From Candidatus Cryptobacteroides merdavium (GTDB lineage: Bacteria > Bacteroidota > Bacteroidia > Bacteroidales > UBA932), in NCBI GenBank assembly GCA_017694755.1, contig JADIMO010000030.1, positions 1 to 45,789 of the forward strand: a DNA stretch of 45,789 nucleotides. The letters run 5' to 3'. Shown piece by piece: positions 1 through 8,647 of this stretch (position 1 is the first letter of the stretch; each line of letters starts with the position of its first letter). Under the pieces are notes generated by a model, which had not been told where the DNA came from, did not search any database, and saw nothing but the letters and a program-made list of their open reading frames with translations. The position numbers were made by a program, and so were the translations under genes.

Positions 1-717
1 GCCATCAAGAGGGATGCACTTCTTGAAAATGTTACCGTAGACGCAAACGGAAAGATCGACTTCGCTGACAAGAGCGTCACTGAGAACACCCGCGTTTCAT
101 ACCCTATCTATCACATCAACAACATTGTGAAGCCGGTTTCAAAGGGTCCTCACGCAAAGCAGGTGATCTTCCTTTCAGCCGATGCATTCGGTGTTCTTCC
201 TCCGGTTTCCATCCTTACTCCTGAGCAGACCCAGTACTACTTCCTCTCAGGATTTACTGCAAAGCTTGCAGGTACAGAGCGCGGTATCACTGAGCCTACT
301 CCTACCTTCTCTGCCTGCTTCGGTGCAGCATTCCTTTCTCTCCACCCTACAAAATACGGTGAGGAACTCGTGAAGAGGATGCAGGCTGCAGGTGCAAAGG
401 CATACCTCGTGAACACAGGCTGGAACGGAACAGGCAAGCGTATCTCCATCCGTGACACCCGCGGAATCATTGACGCTATTCTCGACGGATCCATCGAAAA
501 AGCTCCTACAAAGACCATCCCTTACTTCAACTTCGAAGTTCCTACAGAGCTTCCGGGCGTTGACCCTGCCATCCTTGACCCTCGCGACACTTATGCTGAC
601 GCAAGCGCATGGGATACAAAGGCAAAGGACCTCGCAGGCCGCTTCATCAAGAACTTCGAGAAGTTCACAGGCAACGACCTCGGCAAGTCTCTCGTAGCTG
701 CCGGTCCAAAGCTCTAA
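1..717 (+). CDS. pckA: Phosphoenolpyruvate carboxykinase (ATP), 3' part
   Basis: C-terminal 238 codons of ATP-dependent PEP carboxykinase, which interconverts oxaloacetate plus ATP with PEP, CO2 and ADP in the cytosol. The frame is open from the first base, so the 5' end lies left of the window. Seen directly: the family's C-terminal block with the nucleotide-binding stretch [17 protein letters not shown], preceded by the [20 protein letters not shown] segment, and the usual C-terminal helix. Codon use is strongly biased, as in a highly expressed central-metabolism gene. In fermentative Bacteroidales the enzyme often runs in the PEP-carboxylating direction toward succinate (established knowledge, not shown here). 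A strong hairpin terminator follows 35 nt downstream. Confidence 0.97.
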   Translation, partial: AIKRDALLENVTVDANGKIDFADKSVTENTRVSYPIYHINNIVKPVSKGPHAKQVIFLSADAFGVLPPVSILTPEQTQYYFLSGFTAKLAGTERGITEPTPTFSACFGAAFLSLHPTKYGEELVKRMQAAGAKAYLVNTGWNGTGKRISIRDTRGIIDAILDGSIEKAPTKTIPYFNFEVPTELPGVDPAILDPRDTYADASAWDTKAKDLAGRFIKNFEKFTGNDLGKSLVAAGPKL

Positions 718-752
718 TCTGAAGACAATCAAAGATTAGAAATATAACTCAA

Positions 753-790
753 GAGGGTGACCCGGGAAATCGGGGTCACCCTCATTTTTA
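753..790 (+). terminator. Rho-independent terminator after pckA
   Basis: Perfect 11-bp inverted repeat: GAGGGTGACCC at 753-763 pairs with GGGTCACCCTC at 773-783, leaving a 9-nt loop, followed by ATTTTTA. It ends the pckA transcript. Confidence 0.93.
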
Positions 791-884
791 TTTATTGAGA
801 CATAACTGATTTATCGAAACATAAATGACCGGAAGAACAACACCTTGATTCGCCTATAGCTCCGGGAAAGGAATGACAGGAAAA

Positions 885-916
885 TTTGCATAATCCGATT
901 GATCAGCATATATTTG
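885..916 (+). promoter_or_regulatory. Bacteroidetes-type promoter for the gene at 948
   Basis: TTTG at 885-888, a 20-nt spacer, then TATATTTG at 909-916, matching the Bacteroidetes primary-sigma consensus TTTG-N19/20-TAnnTTTG. Predicted start is near 922, giving a leader of about 25 nt. Confidence 0.75.
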
Positions 917-947
917 TAGTGCATTATTAAACTAATACACACATACA

Positions 948-1868
948 ATGAAATCGAGTATGATCGCTGCCGGCATAATGGCACTCGCCATAGGTACCTT
1001 TCCGGCAAGTCTCAAGGCATCATGCACTGACATCAAAGGGGAAAAACCTGCCGTACACCGTCTGAAAGGCAGGATAATAGACCAAGACGGGGCTGCGGTA
1101 GAATATGTAGCCGTAGGGATTCCCGGAAGCCGGACCGGTACGGTTTCATCGGCAGACGGGAAATTCGAACTGGAAATTCCGGCAGATGAGACGGATTCAC
1201 TTGTATTCAGGCACGTGTCATACATGACAGAACGCATACCGGCATCGGAATATATGCATACGGACACCATGTCTGTCAGACTGACAGGAAACGAAATTGA
1301 TGTCGCAGTGGTATATCCGGCCGAAACAAAAGAAAAGACGCTCGTATCCAAAGGTGCACGATTTCCGGCCGCATTCGGTGTCTTCAATCCAGACGACACA
1401 GGTACAGAAGTAGGTTCGAATGTAAAAGTGAAAAACCGGTTCATAATCAAGAAATTCTCCTTCAAAGTAGCAGCATGTTCCATTGAGGGGACCAAAGTCA
1501 GCCTCAATGTTTACAGGATAACGGACGACTCCTTCGAAAACATACTGCACAGGCCGATATATATCGACATAGCTGAAAGCCAGGATATGAAGCTGTATGA
1601 AGTTTCCACAGAAGAAACGCTGTTGCTGGAGCCGGGGGAATATTTTGTGAGCATAGCATTCGTCGGATGTTCGGAAAAAGACAAGAAAGAATGGGAGGAG
1701 CAAAAGACATGGACCGGAAAAAAATACGCAGAAGCCTCTGTCAGCAACCAGCTGATGTTCCCGCTGTATTTCAAGTCCAGCCATGTCCGAAACGGAGCCA
1801 TGGGGGAAATATCACGATGCGGGCTGAACATAGGTATGTCGGTCTTTGGTATGGAATACTATGAATAA
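948..1868 (+). CDS. Secreted protein with carboxypeptidase regulatory-like domain
   Basis: 306 aa. An N-terminal signal peptide (hydrophobic to about residue 25) is followed at roughly residues 39-100 by a CarboxypepD_reg-like beta-sandwich: GRIIDQDGAAVEYVAVGIPG, then GT.SSADGKFELEIP. This fold is common in outer-membrane and cell-surface proteins of Bacteroidota, often as an accessory domain. The remaining 200 residues are beta-rich, contain two cysteines, and match no family I recognise. No catalytic motif is visible. It has its own consensus promoter and lies 28 nt before the M16 peptidase region, which has a separate -10-like box, so the two are probably neighbours rather than an obligate operon. 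Function unknown; an envelope-associated binding or structural role is the likeliest guess. Confidence 0.8.
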   Translation: MKSSMIAAGIMALAIGTFPASLKASCTDIKGEKPAVHRLKGRIIDQDGAAVEYVAVGIPGSRTGTVSSADGKFELEIPADETDSLVFRHVSYMTERIPASEYMHTDTMSVRLTGNEIDVAVVYPAETKEKTLVSKGARFPAAFGVFNPDDTGTEVGSNVKVKNRFIIKKFSFKVAACSIEGTKVSLNVYRITDDSFENILHRPIYIDIAESQDMKLYEVSTEETLLLEPGEYFVSIAFVGCSEKDKKEWEEQKTWTGKKYAEASVSNQLMFPLYFKSSHVRNGAMGEISRCGLNIGMSVFGMEYYE

Positions 1869-1881
1869 TCAAAAAAAAGGT

Positions 1882-1889
1882 TAAATTTG
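1882..1889 (+). promoter_or_regulatory. -7 element for the M16 peptidase gene
   Basis: TAAATTTG matches TAnnTTTG. No TTTG lies at the right distance upstream. With transcription starting near 1895, the ATG at 1897 would be almost leaderless while the ATG at 1939 would have a leader of about 43 nt, favouring the latter. Confidence 0.55.
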
Positions 1890-1938
1890 TGAAAATATGA
1901 TAAAGACAAGACTTGACCCTACTTACTTTCAATATTAT

Positions 1939-4839
1939 ATGAAACGGATTTTTCTATTTGTGGCGGCGGTCACAGTGATGGCTGCCACATCCTGTTCACA
2001 GTACAGGTATGAGACTGTGAAGGGGGACCCGCTCGGGACGAAGATCTACACTCTCGACAACGGGCTCAAGGTGTACATGAGCGTCAACAAGGAGACACCG
2101 AGGATCCAGACCTACATCGCGGTAAATGTGGGAGGCAAGAACGACCCGTCTGAAACCACCGGGCTTGCACACTATTTCGAGCATCTGATGTTCAAGGGCA
2201 CGGAACAGTTCGGTACATCAGACTATGCAGCCGAAAAGCCTATGCTTGACGAAATCGAAAAGCTGTTTGAAGTCTACAGGCAGACGGAGGACGAAGCCGA
2301 AAGGGCTGCCATCTATCATCAGATAGACTCCATCAGCTATGAGGCGTCAAAGCTTGCCATTCCGAACGAATACGACAAGCTCATGTCCATCATAGGCGCG
2401 AAAGGCACCAATGCCTTCACATCTCAGGACATGACCGTGTATGTGGAAGACATACCTTCAAACGAGGTGGAAAACTGGGCCATGATAGAGGCAGACAGGT
2501 TCAAGCATCCCGTAATAAGGGGATTCCATACCGAACTTGAGACCATCTACGAGGAAAAGAACATGTCCCTGACAAGCGACAGCCGCAAGGTATCCGAAGC
2601 CATGGACGCAGCCCTCTTCCCTCACCATCCTTACGGTACACAGACCGTCCTCGGCACACAGGAACATCTGAAGAACCCTTCCATCACAAATGTGAAGAAC
2701 TACCACAAGACATACTATGTACCGAACAACATGGCCATCTGCCTCTCAGGAGACTTCAATCCTGATGAAATGGTGGCAGTGATAGAAAAATATTTCGGGG
2801 ACATGGAACCCAATCCGTCCATTCCGAAGCTGGAATTCGAACCTGAGCAGCCGATCACCACACCCGTGGTGAAAAAAGTCTACGGTCTGGAGGCAGAGAA
2901 CATCACCCTCGGATGGAGGCTCCCGGATGCCACTGACAAATCGCATGATGTGGCAAACATTGTCAGCTCGATACTCTACAACGGACAGGCAGGTCTGATA
3001 GACCTCGACCTCGTGCAGCAGCAGAAGGTGCTTTCAGCCTATGCATACAACAACACCCAGCCTGACTACGGGTCGTTCATCGTTTCCGCACGCCCTAAGG
3101 AAGGGCAGACCCTCGACCAGGTGCGCGACCTCCTGCTTGAAGAAGTGGCCAAACTCCGCAACGGGGATTTTGACGAGGGGCTCATAGAAGCCACTGTCAA
3201 CAACTACAAGATGTACATGATGCGCAACTATGAAGACAACAGCAACAGGGCAATGCTATATGTCATGTCCTTCATCAACGGCACATCATGGGCAGACGAG
3301 GTGCAGATGCTTGACAGGATGGCAATGATAACCAAACAGGATGTGGTAGACTGGGCAAATGAATATCTCGGAGCAGACAGCTACGCCGCCGTGTACAAGC
3401 TCCAGGGAGAAGACAAGTCTGTCCAGAAGATAGCCGCTCCGAAAATCACGCCTATCGTGACCAACCGTGACAGCCAGAGCTCATTCCTGGCAGAGATACA
3501 GAAGACTCCGGTAAAGCCGATTGAGCCTGTCTTCGTCGATTATTCGAAGGACATGTCCAGATTCGAAGCCCGTCCCGGCGTGGAAGTGCTGTACAAGCAG
3601 AACGGGATGAATGACCTCTTCACCCTGATATACGTGTTCGACACCGGAACTGAAGACGACCCGGCACTTAACCTTGCCTCTGACTACATAACATATCTCG
3701 GCACTGCCGACATGACTGCAGAGGAAATAGGATCAAGGATGTACGATATCGCCTGCTCATTCGGAGTATACGCGGGTGCGAACCAGACCTCGATACGCAT
3801 TTCCGGACTGAGCGAGAACATGGAAGAGGCAATGGACATAGTGGAAAGCCTCATATCGGGGGCACAGCCTGACGAGGCAATACTCGCCAACCTGAAAGAT
3901 GACATCTTCAGAAGCCGTGCAAATGCCAAGCTCAGCCAGGGAAGCTGCTTCGGTGCATTGCAGAGATACTTGGTATATGGCCCTGAATTCATAAAGAAGA
4001 CGGTACTCGACAATGATGCGGTGGAAGCCCTCACATCAGATGAACTGCTGTCCAAGATAAGCGGACTGACTGGCAAGGAACACGAAGTGCTGTACTACGG
4101 ACCTCAGGACAGGAAGGAATTCCTTGCATCCCTTGACGGTCATCACAAGACCGCAGAGAACCTGCAGCCTCTTGAAAGAAAATACACGAAGGGACTTGAA
4201 GTGGACGAAAGCAATGTCGTACTGGCACAATACGATGCAAAACAGCTCTATTTCATGCAGTACTCCGACCGAGGAGAAAAGATTGACATCACCGATGAAC
4301 CGGGAATAACTCTCTACAATGAATATTTCGGAGGAGGCATGAACACAATAGTGTTCCAGGAGATGAGGGAGGCAAGAGGCCTTGCCTATACGGCAGTGGC
4401 ACAGCTTGTGTCACCGTATTTCCTTGACGGAGACTACTATTACTTTGCATTCATAGCCACCCAGAACGACAAGATGCAGCAGGCCATCGAGGCATTTGAT
4501 GACATCATCAACAACATGCCGGAATCACAGGCTGCCTTCGACATCGCCAAGGAAGCCCTGATCACAAGAATCCGTACACAGCGTACAGTCCGTGACCAGG
4601 TGCTCTGGAACTATATCAGCGACCGGGAACTCGGTCTCACCGAACCGCTTGACAAGCAGATTTTCGAAAAGGTACAGGACATGACCCTTGAAGATGTCAA
4701 GGCCATCCAGGAAAAGTGGGTAAAAGACCGCAGCTACACCTACGGCATCCTCGGTGACATCAAGGACCTCGACACCGGATATCTCAAGACACTCGGCCCT
4801 GTAAAGACGGTTTCACTTGAGGAGATTTTCGGATACTGA
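1939..4839 (+). CDS. M16 family zinc metallopeptidase, lipoprotein
   Basis: 966 aa from the ATG at 1939. This start is preferred over 1897 because it opens directly into a lipoprotein signal peptide (MKRIFLFVAAVTVMAATSC, lipid-modified Cys19) and because the promoter box sits just before 1897. The pitrilysin/insulinase inverted zinc motif HYFEH is at about residues 78-82, with the downstream glutamate region ELETIYEEKN supplying the third ligand. The length fits two M16 halves in one chain, each with a catalytic-like and an inactive-like domain, as in large Bacteroidota M16 proteases; only the first half carries HxxEH. The second half contains the R/Y-type segment GLAYTAVAQLVSPYF typical of the non-catalytic side. 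Predicted to be anchored in the envelope, degrading peptides. It ends at a bidirectional terminator shared with the opposing operon. Confidence 0.93.
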   Translation: MKRIFLFVAAVTVMAATSCSQYRYETVKGDPLGTKIYTLDNGLKVYMSVNKETPRIQTYIAVNVGGKNDPSETTGLAHYFEHLMFKGTEQFGTSDYAAEKPMLDEIEKLFEVYRQTEDEAERAAIYHQIDSISYEASKLAIPNEYDKLMSIIGAKGTNAFTSQDMTVYVEDIPSNEVENWAMIEADRFKHPVIRGFHTELETIYEEKNMSLTSDSRKVSEAMDAALFPHHPYGTQTVLGTQEHLKNPSITNVKNYHKTYYVPNNMAICLSGDFNPDEMVAVIEKYFGDMEPNPSIPKLEFEPEQPITTPVVKKVYGLEAENITLGWRLPDATDKSHDVANIVSSILYNGQAGLIDLDLVQQQKVLSAYAYNNTQPDYGSFIVSARPKEGQTLDQVRDLLLEEVAKLRNGDFDEGLIEATVNNYKMYMMRNYEDNSNRAMLYVMSFINGTSWADEVQMLDRMAMITKQDVVDWANEYLGADSYAAVYKLQGEDKSVQKIAAPKITPIVTNRDSQSSFLAEIQKTPVKPIEPVFVDYSKDMSRFEARPGVEVLYKQNGMNDLFTLIYVFDTGTEDDPALNLASDYITYLGTADMTAEEIGSRMYDIACSFGVYAGANQTSIRISGLSENMEEAMDIVESLISGAQPDEAILANLKDDIFRSRANAKLSQGSCFGALQRYLVYGPEFIKKTVLDNDAVEALTSDELLSKISGLTGKEHEVLYYGPQDRKEFLASLDGHHKTAENLQPLERKYTKGLEVDESNVVLAQYDAKQLYFMQYSDRGEKIDITDEPGITLYNEYFGGGMNTIVFQEMREARGLAYTAVAQLVSPYFLDGDYYYFAFIATQNDKMQQAIEAFDDIINNMPESQAAFDIAKEALITRIRTQRTVRDQVLWNYISDRELGLTEPLDKQIFEKVQDMTLEDVKAIQEKWVKDRSYTYGILGDIKDLDTGYLKTLGPVKTVSLEEIFGY

Positions 4840-4879
4840 TGAAACTGCGGAAGATTCACCATTGATTATCCGCCGATGA

Positions 4880-4925
4880 AAAAAAAGAGGCCGGCTCAGG
4901 ACTGACATGAGCCGGCTTCTTTTTA
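4880..4925. terminator. Bidirectional rho-independent terminator
   Basis: A 13-bp stem (4886-4898 with 4908-4920, one G-T pair) built on GCCGGCTCA / TGAGCCGGC, with a run of A on the left and TTCTTTTT on the right. It can end both the plus-strand M16 gene and the minus-strand operon ending at 4954. Confidence 0.92.
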
Positions 4926-4953
4926 TTTGCCCTTCAATGGAGACATTACAGCA

Positions 4954-5748
4954 TTACAGCAGAAAGAGAGGAGAAGGCGTACGGCGGGGAAGACACCTGA
5001 GGGCTATGGTCCCCCGTTCAACCCCGGCCTGCTCCAGAGCCGCCTCGGCAGAGCGGAAAGCGAGATCGGGAGTGTTGTTGTTCTCGCTCAGGTGGCACAG
5101 AAAAATGTTCTTAAGTCCGGGATGGATAAAACGCCTTATGGCAGAGGCACATTCATCATTGCTCAGATGACCGTTGCCCTGGACTATGCGCATCTTCAAC
5201 TCGTATGTATATGAGCCGCCCATAAGCATGTCCATGTCATAATTTGACTCAAGCACGACCGTATCCGCAGTTGACGCCAGCTCCACCGCCTCATCGGTCA
5301 TCCTGCCTATATCTGTCATTATCACAAACCTGTGCCCGTCCATATCCACTGCATACCCTACAGTCTGTGTGGCATCATGCGGTATTATGAAATACCTTAC
5401 CGAGGCCATGTCAAGATCATTCCACACACCTTCTTCCAGCACCCTGGAACAGCCGCCGAACGAACCGGAAGTGAACGTATGCCGGAGCAGGGCATTGCGC
5501 AGGACCGACGTGGTATAGACAGGCTTGTGCAACTTGCGGCAGAATGCGCCAAGATGCCTTATATGGTCAAGGTGATCATGCGTAATGAGGATTCCTCCGA
5601 ATGAATCAGGCGAGAGCGAATTGTCTTCAAGAATTTTCTTGAACCGCCTGAAACTCACGCCGGCATCTATCAGCAGCCCCTTCTCACCTGTACCGAGATA
5701 ATAGCAGTTGCCGCAGCTCCCGCTCGAAAGACTCATGAATCTCAGCAT
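4954..5748 (-). CDS. MBL-fold metallohydrolase, YycJ/WalJ type
   Basis: 264 aa. The metallo-beta-lactamase fold is shown by the metal-binding motif THDHLDH (His57, His59, Asp61, His62), preceded by LLIDAGVSFRRFKKIL; later His and Asp positions (IIPHDATQTVGYAV, VIMTDIGRM, LSNDECA, LCHLSENNN) follow the order of the YycJ/WalJ family. Characterised relatives are nucleases; in Firmicutes WalJ is tied to cell-wall and DNA maintenance, but the role in Bacteroidota is not settled. Last gene of the TPR-HAD-MBL operon. Its start overlaps the 3' end of the HAD gene by 7 nt, so translation is probably coupled. An alternative start is the ATG at 5736. Confidence 0.9.
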   Translation of the reverse strand: MLRFMSLSSGSCGNCYYLGTGEKGLLIDAGVSFRRFKKILEDNSLSPDSFGGILITHDHLDHIRHLGAFCRKLHKPVYTTSVLRNALLRHTFTSGSFGGCSRVLEEGVWNDLDMASVRYFIIPHDATQTVGYAVDMDGHRFVIMTDIGRMTDEAVELASTADTVVLESNYDMDMLMGGSYTYELKMRIVQGNGHLSNDECASAIRRFIHPGLKNIFLCHLSENNNTPDLAFRSAEAALEQAGVERGTIALRCLPRRTPSPLFLL

Positions 5749-6449
5749 CGCCCGAGATCTCCATGATTTTTCCCGTCAGCCAGAAGACAGCCTGAGAACC
5801 CGTCAGCATCCTGCTCCCCAGAGTCTCCGAGTGCAGAAAGGGAGCGGTGGATAGCGGCGGCGAGATCAGTCCCCGGCACATACGGCAAAGTGTTTATGCC
5901 TGCCTTGGAGGCCGCCTTTACATTTGCCTCCGAATCGTCTATGAAGAGGATTTCCTCCGGACGAAGCCCCAATGAAGCAATCATGGAGCCGTATATTGCC
6001 GGAGAAGGCTTCAGCATCTTCATCTGATATGAAATGAAAAGAGCCTTGAAAGCCTCGTCCATGGGAAGGCCCGCATCAGAAAATATTTCCCGGCATCTGC
6101 ACATCGATATCGAATTGTTGTTGCTCAGAAGATACAGGTCATAACGCCCGGCAAGTTCCCTGAGCAGACCGATCTTATACGGCTCCACCCCTGTCAGCAA
6201 TGCCCACATCGCGCGGTCAACATCTTCGGCACCGGCATCCGGACGCGACTGTGCAAGAATCAGACTGCGGAACTCATCTTCAGATATCTTGCCTTCCTCG
6301 AGATCGGAATAGAATCCTTTCTGATGGCATGCATCAAGTATCTCATCTATGTCACTGTAGCCGAGATCTTCCCTGAATGCCTTCTTGCACCTTTCGATAT
6401 CCAGGTCTATAAGCACTCCCCCGAGATCAAAAACTATCGCTTTTATCAT
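5742..6449 (-). CDS. HAD-superfamily hydrolase, subfamily IA
   Basis: 235 aa from the ATG at 6449, or 239 aa from 6461. I prefer 6449: it gives the canonical MIKAIVFDLGGVL opening and has GGAG six nt upstream. Motifs: nucleophile Asp8 in VFDLGGVL, motif II LLSNNNS, motif III Lys in MKMLKPSPAIY, and motif IV LFIDDSEANVKAASKAGI. The second motif-I aspartate is Gly, as in the YihX/epoxide-hydrolase-like branch of the family. Probably a small-molecule phosphatase; substrate unknown. It lies 42-54 nt after the TPR gene and overlaps the following MBL gene, so it belongs to the same operon. Confidence 0.9.
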   Translation of the reverse strand: MIKAIVFDLGGVLIDLDIERCKKAFREDLGYSDIDEILDACHQKGFYSDLEEGKISEDEFRSLILAQSRPDAGAEDVDRAMWALLTGVEPYKIGLLRELAGRYDLYLLSNNNSISMCRCREIFSDAGLPMDEAFKALFISYQMKMLKPSPAIYGSMIASLGLRPEEILFIDDSEANVKAASKAGINTLPYVPGTDLAAAIHRSLSALGDSGEQDADGFSGCLLADGKNHGDLGRC

Positions 6450-6503
6450 ATTTTTCTCCATGTCAATTATTGCATTATCACACCGGACGCAGCCGGACCT
6501 TTC

Positions 6504-8555
6504 CTACTGCTGTTCTTCCTCACAATATTTCTTGATTACACCATACGCATCCGAGACGCCGAGCTCGCCGGCCCGCGAAAGGTCAATGCATCCTTTTTCC
6601 CTGTCCTTCAGATATATCAGGACGAGGCCGCGGTTGAAGTAAGCATCACCCATATACGGATACAGTTCGATGGCTTTCGTATAGCTGTCAATGGACGGGA
6701 CATGTTCAGAGGCAAGGCAATACAGATTTCCGAGATTGAAGTATATATAAGGTATGTCCGGCACTGTCTCTGCCGCATGCTTCATGTCCTCTATGGCTTC
6801 GGAATAGTCATACTGGCGGCTTACCTGATCCCTTACCCTCGCCCTTGTAGTCCCGGCATCGTCCATGGTAAGAACCTGCACATTGTTCTCAATAGAAGAT
6901 ATGAAGTCTATCATCTCCGCCCTGAGGACTCCCCTGTTCATATAATAGAATGCGTTGTAATATTCCTCCACTCCGGAGCCCGGTCCTGAAGGAGAAGATG
7001 CAGCAGTCTCCTCGCCCCGCCTTATGGCCTCGTCATAATAGCTGAGGGCAGAATTGTACTGGCGGGACTCATATTCATACAGTGCCTTCAGGAACGAATT
7101 CTCCGATGAGCCGGCGTCTGCAGCGGCCCCGTATATGCGTTCTTCAATGTACGGCTGCACCGCCTTGTTCCACAAGGTGTCGGCATTGGTGATGGCCAAC
7201 TCCACAGGCGAGTCTGCCATAAACTTGTCAATCAGAAGATTCTCATACCTGCGCTGAAGGGCATAGGATGTTTCATCCTTTCCCGGAGCGAGCACGAACT
7301 TGTACAGCGGCCTCAGCTTTATGTCTATGTCCCTATGCTGCAGCAATTCATCGTTGAAGTCCTTCTGCGCGAATTCGGCATCAAGAGCAAGCAGGGAACT
7401 GTATTTCTTTGTAGTGTCGGCAAAGGAGGCTGCATTGGCCTCTGTCGCAGCCCTGTATTCCTGCACCTTCTTCTGTGCTGCTTCATAGTCATTTTTCGAG
7501 CCTTTATAATCTCCGAGCATGTTCTTCACATAAGCCCGGTTCATATATGCCTTGGCGAAATCCGGATAAAGCTCGATTGCACGGTCGTAATCTTCAAGGG
7601 CATCCTGCCAGCGCTCCATCTCGATGAAGATGGAGGCCCTGTTGAAATATGCCAGCACATTTTCAGGATTGATGTTCAGAACCCTGTCCATGTCAGAAAG
7701 GGCATCCTCATATGCACCGACCTGCGCCCGTATCAGCCCTCTGTTGTACAAGGTAAGGGCATTCCCCGGCTCATCCCTCAGGACACGGTTGAGGTCGTCC
7801 ATGGCTCCTATATAATCCTGTTTCTCATAAAGCATTATGGCTCTGTTGAAATAGGCGAAGGTGTTGGTGGTGTCAAGCTCTATGGCCTTGTCCATGTCGG
7901 CTATGGCCTTGTCAAAGTCATCGGAGGAGGCATACAGACGCCCGCGCCTGATATACCCTTCCGGATCGAAACGGTCAAGCCTGATGGCCGTGTTGTAGTC
8001 ATTCATCGCCTTCAGCGTGTCGCTCAGGAACAGATAGCTTGCACCCCTGTTCAGATAGGCGGAAGGATCCTTCGGCTCTTTTCTTATGTAGCGGTTGAAG
8101 TCGGCCACCGCCTTGTCGAACTGTCTTGAAAGGAAATACGTGACCCCTCGGCTGAAATACAGGCCGATGAATCCCGGCCTTAGGTCAATGGCCCGCTGAA
8201 GGTCGGCCAGGGCCTCGTCGTATTTGCCGAAACGGCTGAGGGTTATGGCCCTGTAATGGTAGCCTGAAGTGAAGACGGGATTGAGCCTCACGGAAGTGTC
8301 GAAATCCTGCTGGGCACCGCGGAGGTCCCCGAGATTGTACTTGGCGATTCCCCTGAAAAAGAAAGTCCAATAATCTGTGGTGTCAAGCCTGGCGAGGATG
8401 TTGAAATTCTCTATAGCCAAAGAATACTTGCCGTCAGCGAGAGCCTGCCTGCCCCGGAATAAAAATACATCCTTGTCATACTGCGCAGTGGCCACGAATT
8501 CCCATGCGGAAAACATGACCATCACAAGCGCCAGAAGTTTCATGACATTTCGCAT
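6504..8555 (-). CDS. Secreted tetratricopeptide-repeat protein
   Basis: 683 aa from the ATG at 8555. The longer reading from 8642 lacks a signal peptide at its start and begins upstream of the predicted -7 element. From 8555 the N-terminus MRNVMKLLALVMVMFSAWEF is a clear signal peptide. Residues of about 25-390 are an almost unbroken series of 34-residue TPR units (patterns such as AYFNRAIMLYEKQDYIGAMDDLNRVL and AYMNRAYVKNMLGDYKGSKNDY). A spacer of about 150 residues follows, then further TPR units near the C-terminus ending in a Sel1-like segment (GCIDLSRAGELGV). Expected to be a periplasmic or outer-membrane-associated scaffold for protein-protein contacts; no enzyme motif. First gene of the operon with the HAD and MBL genes. 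Confidence 0.9.
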   Translation of the reverse strand: MRNVMKLLALVMVMFSAWEFVATAQYDKDVFLFRGRQALADGKYSLAIENFNILARLDTTDYWTFFFRGIAKYNLGDLRGAQQDFDTSVRLNPVFTSGYHYRAITLSRFGKYDEALADLQRAIDLRPGFIGLYFSRGVTYFLSRQFDKAVADFNRYIRKEPKDPSAYLNRGASYLFLSDTLKAMNDYNTAIRLDRFDPEGYIRRGRLYASSDDFDKAIADMDKAIELDTTNTFAYFNRAIMLYEKQDYIGAMDDLNRVLRDEPGNALTLYNRGLIRAQVGAYEDALSDMDRVLNINPENVLAYFNRASIFIEMERWQDALEDYDRAIELYPDFAKAYMNRAYVKNMLGDYKGSKNDYEAAQKKVQEYRAATEANAASFADTTKKYSSLLALDAEFAQKDFNDELLQHRDIDIKLRPLYKFVLAPGKDETSYALQRRYENLLIDKFMADSPVELAITNADTLWNKAVQPYIEERIYGAAADAGSSENSFLKALYEYESRQYNSALSYYDEAIRRGEETAASSPSGPGSGVEEYYNAFYYMNRGVLRAEMIDFISSIENNVQVLTMDDAGTTRARVRDQVSRQYDYSEAIEDMKHAAETVPDIPYIYFNLGNLYCLASEHVPSIDSYTKAIELYPYMGDAYFNRGLVLIYLKDREKGCIDLSRAGELGVSDAYGVIKKYCEEEQQ

Positions 8556-8573
8556 CCGACTCCTCAACAAAAA

Positions 8574-8605
8574 TTTCCGTTTACAGCCTAAATTTTCTAT
8601 TTTTG
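8574..8605 (+). promoter_or_regulatory. Promoter for the M28-like gene
   Basis: TATTTTTG at 8598-8605 matches TAnnTTTG; TTTC at 8574-8577, 20 nt upstream, is a one-mismatch -33 element. Predicted start about 8611, leader about 37 nt. It lies inside the region transcribed from the opposing TPR promoter. Confidence 0.5.
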
Positions 8606-8629
8606 GGCCTTCCAAAAACGACCGAACCG

Positions 8630-8637
8630 CAAATATA
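8630..8637 (-). promoter_or_regulatory. -7 element for the TPR-HAD-MBL operon
   Basis: On the minus strand this reads TATATTTG, a full match to TAnnTTTG. No properly spaced TTTG is visible upstream. Predicted start about 8624, giving a leader near 70 nt to the ATG at 8555. Confidence 0.55.
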
Positions 8638-8647
8638 ATCATTTATC

